A DNA stretch of 61,590 bases from Bacillus sp. 165 (lineage in GTDB: Bacteria > Bacillota > Bacilli > Bacillales > Bacillaceae_G): the NCBI RefSeq assembly GCF_017742235.1, contig NZ_JAGHKQ010000013.1, forward strand, positions 1 through 61,590, read 5' to 3'. Both the position numbers and the translations under genes were made by a program. Under the pieces are notes generated by a model. That model had not been told where the DNA came from. It searched no databases and saw only the letters and a program-made list of their open reading frames with translations. Below are positions 54,901 through 61,590 of this stretch, piece after piece (positions within the stretch are counted from its first letter, which is position 1; the number at the start of each line of letters is the position of its first letter).

Positions 54901-56316
54901 TTATGATGAGACAGGAAGTTTTAAAATAATGGTTGTCCCTTTATTTACTTCACTTTCGATATCCACAATATCTTCTGTGCCGTAAAAGAGGCGCCAGCGT
55001 TTAAAAACGTTTGTTGTACCCAATCCGGTCGAGCTTTTTTGAGATATGATCGGCATAAACGATGTCAAAAGAGCCTCTTTAGTCTCTTCATTCATACCAG
55101 CACCATTATCATAAATTTCAATGTAAATATATTTTTCGCGATTTTTTATATTAAGACCTATTACTGCTCCTTTTTCCATCCCTTCAATACCGTGTATAAA
55201 CGCATTTTCAAGAAGGGGTTGTAAAGTTAAACAGGGGACTTTATATCCTAAGCAAGACTCTTCTATATTTAATTCAAAACGTACGCGATCTCTAAACCTT
55301 GCCTTTTGAATCGAAAAATATTCTTCAGCATTTCGAACTTCCTCTAAAAGACATACAGGTTCATCTAGTTTTCGTAAATTATATCGTAACAAGTTCGAAG
55401 TGGATACGGTAAGATCACTCGTTTGTTCGGCTCCTTCTATATAAGCTAACTTAGATATAACATTTAACGTATTGAACAGGAAATGTGGGTTTATCTGACT
55501 TTGTAAAGCTTTTAATTCAAGCTCCTTTACAAGTCGGTCCTTCTCCACTATTTCAATATTTTTAGTCATTAGATTACTTAAGTTCTTTGACATTTCACTG
55601 AGAATCTTACCAAGAATACCAATTTCATTATTTTGATACAATGTAGGAGGAGCTACATTGAAATTCCCCTTTCCGATTTGCTTCGCCATATAAACTAAAC
55701 GATTAATCGGAATGACGATGCTCCTTGATAGCCATATTGCAAAAACGATGCTAATAACTGTCGTAATAACAAACAACTGTACACCTAATCGATTCATAGA
55801 CTGATTATTTGCAATAATTTTCAGAAAAATAGGTTGATAATTACTTAGCTCCAAATCAACTAAATTCTGACTATCTTCTCTAATAAAGCCTGATATTTTC
55901 TCTATATCGCGATATTGTTCAGTATAACTTGAAAAATTTTGGGAAATAAGATTATTTGTAATCGATGCTTCTAATTCTAAAAACGAATCAATCATATGAG
56001 TAAAGTTTTCTAATACAAGTTGATTATTTTGGGTGGCATTATGTGTTAACAATTCCTTTTTTAAATTTTGGAGATTACTTCTATGCTCTAAAATCGATTG
56101 ATAGTTTTTGGGCTGCGGATTAATAATATAACTACTTAATAATCGTAAATTCTCTTGTGTTTCAAAAGAAATTTGCTTATATAAAAAAATTTCATTAATC
56201 ATTAAATTATAACTCTCTTGCACTTTCTTGCTGTTTTCAAAAATAAAAAACGAAACTAGATTTGACAAAATAACAAGAATAGGTATGAAAATAAATAGCT
56301 TAGTTCTAATTTTCAA
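54901..56316 (-). CDS. YesM/LytS-type sensor histidine kinase, TTG start
   Basis: A 471-residue membrane kinase. Transmembrane helices at about 5-25 and 178-198 flank an extracytoplasmic helical domain. A HAMP domain follows (SRSIVIPINRLVYMAKQIGKGNF), then the His_kinase domain with phospho-acceptor His278 in QINPHFLFNTLNVISK, and the ATPase domain with LQPLLENAFIHG, IYDNGAGMN and GLGTTNVFKR. The start is TTG at 56314-56316 with AGGAGG just upstream, overlapping the previous gene by 11 bases, so it is translationally coupled to the sugar-binding sensor protein. Confidence 0.9.
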   Translation of the reverse strand: MKIRTKLFIFIPILVILSNLVSFFIFENSKKVQESYNLMINEIFLYKQISFETQENLRLLSSYIINPQPKNYQSILEHRSNLQNLKKELLTHNATQNNQLVLENFTHMIDSFLELEASITNNLISQNFSSYTEQYRDIEKISGFIREDSQNLVDLELSNYQPIFLKIIANNQSMNRLGVQLFVITTVISIVFAIWLSRSIVIPINRLVYMAKQIGKGNFNVAPPTLYQNNEIGILGKILSEMSKNLSNLMTKNIEIVEKDRLVKELELKALQSQINPHFLFNTLNVISKLAYIEGAEQTSDLTVSTSNLLRYNLRKLDEPVCLLEEVRNAEEYFSIQKARFRDRVRFELNIEESCLGYKVPCLTLQPLLENAFIHGIEGMEKGAVIGLNIKNREKYIYIEIYDNGAGMNEETKEALLTSFMPIISQKSSTGLGTTNVFKRWRLFYGTEDIVDIESEVNKGTTIILKLPVSS

Positions 56317-57298
56317 CGTTTCTCCTCCTGGCCAACGTTTCTTTCGTCACCACCTCGGTTGGTGTAAAATTTTCTTTCTCAATAACTTTTCCTTGCAGTG
56401 AGTCTATCAATAATCGAACAGATTGCAAGCCCATTTCATATGGCTTTTGAATAACAGTTGCTCTAATTGATTCGTTCCGAACTGCTTGAAGTGTACCTTC
56501 AATATCATCAAATCCAAATATTTCAATTTTATTCAACTTCAAATTTTTTGACGCATTCAAAATCCCAATTGCATCTAAAGCACTTGTACCAACCATAATT
56601 GAAACATCTGTATTATTGCGTAACATATTCTCGGCTTGGAGTTTTGCTTGAATAATTGAGATATTAGAGGTTTCAATAGCTTTTACTTGTAATTTTGGAT
56701 ATTTCTTAACAACATTTAAAAAACCATTTAGTCTCATCTGTTGACTTTCTGATTTTTCACTTCCTATAATAATCCCAATTTTTCCGACACCATTCGTTTT
56801 TGCTGCAACGATTTTACCAAGCTGCTCTCCTGCACTAAAATTATTCGTACCAACATACGCTATACGCTTACTTTTTGGTGCATCTGTATCAATTGTAATA
56901 ACCGGAATATGTTGCGAAACCGCTTTATCAATTACAGGTGCAAAAGTTTTCTCATCAAGACTTTGTACGATAATCCCGTCAACCTGAGAAGCAATTGCCT
57001 TTTCTAATAATTTAATTTGTTCTTCCGGACTTGTACGTAAAGGACCAATATATTCAACATTCACGTTAGAATTTTTTGCAGCAACATTCGCTCCTTGCTG
57101 TACTTTTCTCCAATACGGATTATCAAACTCTTGTGAAATAAGTACGAAATGAAGTTTTTTCTTCGAGTCTACTTCTCGACCCTGTAATTTTTGAACTGCA
57201 TTTTCAATATTGTTCGCATTTATTTCAAAGTGAATAAGTACATATACAAACAATAAAAAAAGTAAGCTTAAACTAATCGACCATTTTTTTTCTTCCAT
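56306..57298 (-). CDS. Membrane-anchored sugar-binding sensor protein (XylFII-like)
   Basis: A 330-residue periplasmic-binding-protein type I domain held by one N-terminal helix (about 8-26). No lipobox is visible, so it is probably a signal anchor rather than a free transport protein. The binding domain has FVLISQEFDNPYWRKVQQGA, VDGIIVQSLDEKTF, VITIDTDAPKSKRIAYVGTN and IFGFDDIEGTLQAV. Its coupling to the kinase gene matches XylFII of Clostridium beijerinckii, which binds D-xylose and switches on LytS/YesN. It is the first gene of the sensor operon. GGAGGG precedes the ATG. Confidence 0.85.
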   Translation of the reverse strand: MEEKKWSISLSLLFLLFVYVLIHFEINANNIENAVQKLQGREVDSKKKLHFVLISQEFDNPYWRKVQQGANVAAKNSNVNVEYIGPLRTSPEEQIKLLEKAIASQVDGIIVQSLDEKTFAPVIDKAVSQHIPVITIDTDAPKSKRIAYVGTNNFSAGEQLGKIVAAKTNGVGKIGIIIGSEKSESQQMRLNGFLNVVKKYPKLQVKAIETSNISIIQAKLQAENMLRNNTDVSIMVGTSALDAIGILNASKNLKLNKIEIFGFDDIEGTLQAVRNESIRATVIQKPYEMGLQSVRLLIDSLQGKVIEKENFTPTEVVTKETLARRRNVEN

Positions 57299-57961
57299 AA
57301 CGCCCTCCAGTCCTATACTAAAATAGTACCTATTGAGTAGAAAGTTTACAACTTACAATTTTCCCCACTCCTTAAAGTGAAAATAAGATAAATTAGTAAC
57401 ATAGTAACTAATTTTTTAATCAATAGATTTTTACGCTATCAACATTTTTCATCCTACCATTTAAGCTACTCCTGTTAACATTCAAATCATTATATTGAAA
57501 TTGTTTCTAAAAAAAAGATGCCCCGTGTTCAACACCAAAGATCATCTTCTTAAAGTTCCATAAACTTTTTTAATGTTCTTTACAAACTTTAAAACGAGTT
57601 GCGCCATACACTCCACGTGTGTAGAGTATATGGCGCAACACATGAAGTGTTAATGAGTTTCCATTGTTTTAAAAAAATTTCAATTTAGAACTCAACCAAT
57701 TTTTTTATTTTTTCTACATTTATTCCCACATAGGAATAACTCATATCTTACCTTCTGATTCGATTGTATAATAGTTTCTTACCTAATTTTTATACACCCA
57801 AGTATATATAATTCAATAATCTCATTTTATTAAGATACGGCAGACTTTAGTTTAACCCAAGAATTGAATTACATTTTTTACAAAAAATAAATTCAAGATA
57901 GAAAAAGCAGCCAAAATCTAGTAAGATATCCACATGTGATATTAGATAAGGGGTTAGAAAA
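57299..57961. other. Intergenic region between sensor operon and ABC-F gene
   Basis: AT-rich, 660 bases, between divergent genes. It contains the inverted repeat at 57598-57639 (listed separately). I see no coding sequence. Confidence 0.45.
57598..57639. other. Strong hairpin upstream of the ABC-F gene
   Basis: 16-bp arms with one mismatch (57598-57613 with 57624-57639) enclose a 10-base loop. No T-run follows on the plus strand. It lies 320 bases before the ABC-F start; it could be a leader structure, a terminator without T-run or a repeat. Confidence 0.5.
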
Positions 57962-59515
57962 ATGAGCGTATTAAACGTACAAAATTTAAGTCACGGTTTC
58001 GGTGATCGTGCGATTTTTAATGATGTGTCTTTTCGACTTTTAAAAGGAGAACACGTTGGACTAGTTGGGGCAAATGGTGAGGGTAAGTCTACTTTCATGA
58101 ATATTGTTACTGGGAAGTTGCAACCCGACGAGGGGAAAGTTGAGTGGTCACGAAAAGTTCGTGTAGGTTATTTAGATCAGCATGCTGTACTTCAAAAAGG
58201 TACTACGATGCGTGACGCTTTGAGTACTGCTTTTCAATATCTATTTGATGCGGAAGCAGAGATCAATGAACTTTATGCAAAAATGGGTGATGAAGATGCT
58301 GATATCGATGCATTACTTGCAGAGGTTGGAGAGCTACAAGAAACTTTAGATAGTAATGATTTCTATCAAATTAATTCAAAAGTTGAGGAAGTTGCTCGTG
58401 GTCTAGGCTTAGACGATGTTGGACTCGATCGAGATGTAAATGATCTAAGCGGTGGGCAACGTACGAAAGTTTTGCTAGCTAAGCTTTTGCTAGAAAAACC
58501 TGAAATCCTATTACTAGACGAGCCTACGAACTATTTGGATGAACAGCATATCGAATGGTTAAAGCGCTATTTACAGGAATATGAGAATGCATTTATCTTG
58601 ATTTCACATGATATTCCATTCTTGAACAATGTTGTTAACTTGATCTATCATATGGAAAACCAAGAGTTGAATCGCTATGTTGGAGACTATGATAACTTCT
58701 TAAAAATATATGAAATGAAGAAGCAACAACTAGAGTCTGCTTATAAGCGTCAGCAACAAGAAATTGCTGATTTGAAGGATTTCGTTGCTCGTAACAAGGC
58801 AAGTGTTGCGACTCGTAATATGGCGATGTCTCGTCAAAAGAAGCTCGACAAAATGGAAGTTATTGAATTGGCGAAAGAGAAGCCGAAACCAGAGTTTAAT
58901 TTCAAAGAAGCTCGCACAGCTAGTCGTTGGATTTTCGAGACTGAAGATCTTGTTATTGGTTACAACGAACCACTTTCTCGCCCTCTGAACTTGAAAATGG
59001 AACGCGGACAAAAAATTGCATTCGTTGGTGCAAACGGTATTGGCAAATCTACTCTTTTAAAAAGTATTCTTGGGTTGATTAATCCGATTTCGGGTAAAGT
59101 GGAACGTGGTGAGTATCAATACATCGGTTACTTCGAACAGGAAGTTAAACAGTCCAACTACAACACTTGTATCGAAGAAATTTGGAGCGAGTTCCCAAGT
59201 ATGAATCAGGCTGAAGTCCGTGCTGCTCTTGCAAAATGTGGATTAACGACGAAACATATTGAAAGTAAAATCGAAGTCCTTTCAGGTGGCGAAAAAGCCA
59301 AAGTTCGATTGTGTAAAATTTTAAACACAGAAACGAATTTATTAATTCTAGACGAACCTACCAATCACTTGGATGTTGACGCAAAAGAAGAATTGAAGCG
59401 TGCTTTAAAGGCATATCGCGGAAGTATCTTAATGGTATCCCACGAACCTGATTTCTATCGTGAAATTGCGACTGATATTTGGAACTGTGAGGATTGGACT
59501 ACGAAAGTGTTTTAA
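57962..59515 (+). CDS. ABC-F family ATPase
   Basis: A 517-residue soluble protein with two ABC domains and no membrane segment. Domain 1 has Walker A LVGANGEGKSTFMNIV, signature LSGGQRTKVLLAKLL and LLLDEPTNYLD. The inter-domain linker (about 240-320) is rich in Lys, Gln and Arg, as expected for the ribosome P-site tRNA interaction motif. Domain 2 has VGANGIGKSTLLKSI, LSGGEKAKVRLCKIL and LILDEPTNHLD. ABC-F proteins act on the ribosome, in translation or in antibiotic protection. The second domain ends soon after the H-loop, without a C-terminal extension. AAGGGG precedes the ATG. It is a single gene. Confidence 0.9.
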   Translation: MSVLNVQNLSHGFGDRAIFNDVSFRLLKGEHVGLVGANGEGKSTFMNIVTGKLQPDEGKVEWSRKVRVGYLDQHAVLQKGTTMRDALSTAFQYLFDAEAEINELYAKMGDEDADIDALLAEVGELQETLDSNDFYQINSKVEEVARGLGLDDVGLDRDVNDLSGGQRTKVLLAKLLLEKPEILLLDEPTNYLDEQHIEWLKRYLQEYENAFILISHDIPFLNNVVNLIYHMENQELNRYVGDYDNFLKIYEMKKQQLESAYKRQQQEIADLKDFVARNKASVATRNMAMSRQKKLDKMEVIELAKEKPKPEFNFKEARTASRWIFETEDLVIGYNEPLSRPLNLKMERGQKIAFVGANGIGKSTLLKSILGLINPISGKVERGEYQYIGYFEQEVKQSNYNTCIEEIWSEFPSMNQAEVRAALAKCGLTTKHIESKIEVLSGGEKAKVRLCKILNTETNLLILDEPTNHLDVDAKEELKRALKAYRGSILMVSHEPDFYREIATDIWNCEDWTTKVF

Positions 59516-59524
59516 ATAAAGACT

Positions 59525-59565
59525 AAGGGGTACCCAATGAGTAAAGTTCCACTTGGGTACCCCTT
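59525..59565 (+). terminator. Terminator of the ABC-F gene
   Basis: 13-bp perfect arms (59525-59537 with 59553-59565) are followed by TT, 9 bases after the stop codon. Confidence 0.85.
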
Positions 59566-60051
59566 TTATAAACCATCCAAAATTTCCAATAAAATATACT
59601 TTATATTTCTTAAAAAATCTCATCCAAACTAAAGTTAGAATGAGCTTCTATCTATTTCAATATTAATTTTGCAACAACTTCAACATGTGTCGACTGTAAT
59701 TGACAACACAATAGATGTTGGTGGGTTTATCAACATTCTTGATGAAATTTATATCTTTGTTTTAGAAATTAGAAAAGACAACTAAAATATGTCTCTTTCT
59801 TAAAAAGAATTTAAAGTTATATTCAAACTTACAGGAGGCGTTAGTGAGTTTATAAATAATGCTTGGCCACCATAATGAACCTAACATTTTATTTTCGATG
59901 TAATACGCTTCAACAAAAACACCCTTTTATTAAAAGGCTCTAAGTAGTTTCTAAGTTTTCTTATTCAACTAATTGGCAGGAAAGTTGCATAAGGAAATGA
60001 TAAAATATAGCTATTCAGGTTTAGTGTATATAATTATAAAAGGTGAGAAAA
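59566..60051. other. Intergenic region
   Basis: No gene is supported. A minus-strand stretch around 59850-59930 reads KGVFVEAYYIENKMLGSLWW, which looks like coding relic but matches nothing I can name. Confidence 0.35.
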
Positions 60052-60440
60052 ATGAGAAGCTATCGAATTAATAATGTTAAAGTTACTGAATCAAATGATG
60101 GAACAAAATGTGTTATTTTGAATCAAAATAATTTAGAGAATTGTTTCAAATTAATAAATGATTATGAAATTAAGGAAGTAAAAATAAACGAAAACTTTGA
60201 TAAATATAAAGATCTATCATTGTTAAGTGAATGTCCAGATATCGAAGCATTGTATATCAATAACCATTTTATTGAAGATATATCGAAATTATATATTTTA
60301 AAGAATCTTAAAAAATTAGGTACTGGCGAAATAAAAGTTGAACTAGATTTAGGTAATTTAACTACATTAGAAAAATTGTATATAACGTGGCATAAAAAGA
60401 TTTCAGGGTTGAGTAATTTATTAAATCTAAAAGATGGTAT
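60052..60440 (+). pseudogene. Leucine-rich-repeat-like protein gene interrupted by IS3 element
   Basis: About 130 residues remain. The C-terminal half shows loose leucine-rich spacing (DLSLLSECPDIEALYI, ISKLYILKNLKKLG, LGNLTTLEKLYI, ISGLSNLLNL), as in small bacterial LRR proteins. The frame ends at 60456 only because the IS end supplies GMSTLN and a stop. The native continuation is not in the window. The start at 60052 has AAAGGTGAG upstream; an in-frame GTG at 60043 lies in that site. The function is unknown. Confidence 0.7.
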
Positions 60441-60452
60441 GTCAACACTAAA

Positions 60453-61247
60453 CTAGACAACTTTTTTAAGGTGTTTATCTTTATAATCAATCGGACTTTC
60501 ATATCCAAGGGTTCCGTGAATTCGTATGTTATTAAACCAGTGGACATAGTCCTGTAATTCCCTTGTTAATTCTTCTAAATTAGTAAAGTGTCTGCCTTTC
60601 ACAAACTCGGTTTTGATGATTTTAAATGTCGCTTCGGCTACTGCATTATCATACGGGCAGCCTTTCATGCTTAAGGATCGTTGTATATTAAATGTCTTTA
60701 AGGCATCATCGATCAATTTATTTTTACACTCGTTTCCTCGATCCGTATGAAATAGCTGTATCTTATTAAGGTCGACCTTAATAGAAGCTAACGCACGATA
60801 AACGAGTAATGCATCTTTATTTGGCCCTGTACTACAACCTACAATTTCTCGATTAAAGAGATCGACAAAGACACATACGTAATTCCATTTTTGATTCACT
60901 CTTACGTATGTTAAATCGCTAACAATTGCGGCCATTTCTTGTTCCTGATCGAATTCACGATTCAGTTCATTCTTCTGTTCTGATTGATTACAAGATTTTA
61001 CATGCGGTTTAAATTGAGCGATTGTGTATGAAGAAACTAGACCCTGCTCCTGCATGATGCGCCCGATTCTTCGTCTGGAAACGATAAGACCACGCTTTTT
61101 TAATTCTACTTTGATTTTACGTGTTCCATAGTTTTGACGGCTTGCGTGAAAAATATCGACCACATCAGAGGTAACGAAATCTTCCTCGATCCTTTCTGTT
61201 GCCTCATAATAATAGGTGCTTCTAGGGATTTGTAGGACTTGGCACAT
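60453..61247 (-). CDS. IS3-family transposase OrfB (DDE integrase)
   Basis: The catalytic part of the transposase, 264 residues from the first ATG. The active-site triad is visible: Asp in VSDLTYV, Asp in LFHTDRGNE and Glu in NAVAEATFKIIKTE (D-D-35-E spacing). The N-terminal HTH_21 region is YGTRKIKVELKKRG. Reading frame continues upstream of the ATG (NVIKNNQHKYSISAM) to the end of orfA, so the protein is normally made as an OrfAB fusion by -1 frameshifting. The stop codon overlaps the inverted repeat. Confidence 0.92.
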   Translation of the reverse strand: MCQVLQIPRSTYYYEATERIEEDFVTSDVVDIFHASRQNYGTRKIKVELKKRGLIVSRRRIGRIMQEQGLVSSYTIAQFKPHVKSCNQSEQKNELNREFDQEQEMAAIVSDLTYVRVNQKWNYVCVFVDLFNREIVGCSTGPNKDALLVYRALASIKVDLNKIQLFHTDRGNECKNKLIDDALKTFNIQRSLSMKGCPYDNAVAEATFKIIKTEFVKGRHFTNLEELTRELQDYVHWFNNIRIHGTLGYESPIDYKDKHLKKVV

Positions 61248-61288
61248 TGCTGATATCGAGTATTTGTGTTGGTTATTCTTGATTACAT

Positions 61289-61573
61289 TTACTTTCGTCC
61301 TAGTATCAGCGCAGCTTGCTTTAAAATATCATTTTCCATTTCTAATTGCTTATTTCTTTTACGGAGTTCCATCAATTCTTTTTGTTCATCCGTTACATTA
61401 TCTTTCTCCTTAAAAGAACCTGTTTGTTGACTCTGACTCACCCACTTATCTAAAGAAGAAGGAGTCAGATCATACTCACGAATAATCTCTTTTCTTGGTT
61501 TTCCATTTTGGTAAAGCTGCACGATCTGTTGCTTGAAATCTTCAGTAAAGGTTCGGCGTTCTCTTTTGGCCAT
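61289..61573 (-). CDS. IS3-family transposase OrfA
   Basis: A 94-residue protein: an N-terminal helix-turn-helix (EDFKQQIVQLYQNGKPRKEI and IREYDLTPSSLDKWV) that binds the IS ends, and a C-terminal leucine-zipper coiled coil (KELMELRKRNKQLEMENDIL). It ends ILGRK at CGAAAGTAA; slipping back one base on the A-run joins it to the orfB frame. The start at 61573 has GAGGAG 7 bases upstream. The longer frame to 61588 includes that site. Confidence 0.92.
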   Translation of the reverse strand: MAKRERRTFTEDFKQQIVQLYQNGKPRKEIIREYDLTPSSLDKWVSQSQQTGSFKEKDNVTDEQKELMELRKRNKQLEMENDILKQAALILGRK

Positions 61574-61590
61574 GTAGATTCTCCTCAAAT
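61464..61590. repeat. Terminal 127-bp direct repeat of the window
   Basis: Identical base for base to 1-127, within the orfA start of the IS. Both copies touch the window edges exactly, which points to a k-mer overlap of an assembly graph. Confidence 0.9.

Larger units (their letters stand above)
60435..61590 (-). mobile_element. IS3-family insertion sequence, nearly complete
   Basis: Contains orfA and orfB in the usual overlapping arrangement. The left (3') end lies between 60435 and 60454: TAGACAACTTTTTTAAGG from 60454 matches the end of the other copy, and weaker similarity runs outward to 60435. The right end is cut by the window about 40-60 bases before the terminal repeat. Joining to bases 128-186 would give one element of about 1.2 kb. 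Confidence 0.85.

Noticed and set aside
59850..59930. Minus-strand coding-like stretch before the LRR gene
   Set aside because: Only about 50 residues, with no start, no ribosome binding site and no family recognised.

Overview
The window looks like chromosomal DNA of a low-GC Gram-positive rod of the Bacillaceae. The evidence is purine-rich GGAGG-type ribosome binding sites throughout, a sigma-54/RocR-controlled roc arginine-ornithine region, a pucABCDE xanthine dehydrogenase operon in the Bacillus subtilis gene order, a GlnR/TnrA-like box at a glutamine synthetase gene, CcpA cre-like sites and TagA/WecG-type wall glycosyltransferases. No rRNA, tRNA or CRISPR array is visible and the genus cannot be fixed. 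The first and last 127 bases are identical and reach exactly to both ends of the window, so this is most likely a complete short-read contig that begins and ends inside an IS3-family element.

Layout. 1-7753 is a cell-surface glycan region. A GT2/GtrA/GT-C membrane glycosylation trio is on the minus strand. WecC, a TagA/WecG-type transferase and a GT4 glycosyltransferase are on the plus strand. 7887-13931 is housekeeping: topB, a threonine dehydratase, a divergent glutamine synthetase and a TRIC-like channel. 14126-21071 is amino-acid catabolism: a 2-hydroxyacid dehydrogenase, rocE, rocG and rocD, with divergent rocR. The rocD-rocR gap holds a sigma-54 promoter, two RocR-type activator sites and cre-like sites. 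21191-25460 carries a small hydrophilic protein, a FAD/Rieske oxidoreductase and a nuclease-helicase fusion. 25789-27267 is a deletion scar joining a broken nupC to a broken short-chain dehydrogenase. 27434-29394 is a TelA-family gene with a membrane partner.

29636-34926 is the complete pucABCDE operon, which makes xanthine dehydrogenase and its cofactor-maturation factors. 35209-38015 holds single genes: threonine aldolase, a methyltransferase and DegV. 38247-41796 is an inducible-looking catabolic unit (cupin dioxygenase, SDR, zinc alcohol dehydrogenase) with a divergent LysR regulator. 41941-45454 has an ABC exporter, a DUF45 metallopeptidase and a DUF1456 protein. 46351-48558 is katG, preceded by a perfect 27-bp operator-like palindrome and followed by an IS3 relic. 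49017-57298 is a sugar-uptake locus: a CUT2-type ABC importer preceded by cre-like sites, and a three-gene sensor (membrane-anchored sugar-binding protein, YesM/LytS kinase, YesN regulator) resembling XylFII-LytS-YesN. 57962-59515 is an ABC-F ATPase. The last stretch is a leucine-rich-repeat-like gene cut by the IS3 element in which the window ends.

Many genes begin downstream of the longest possible start, where a Shine-Dalgarno sequence decides the start. Those starts are given below.
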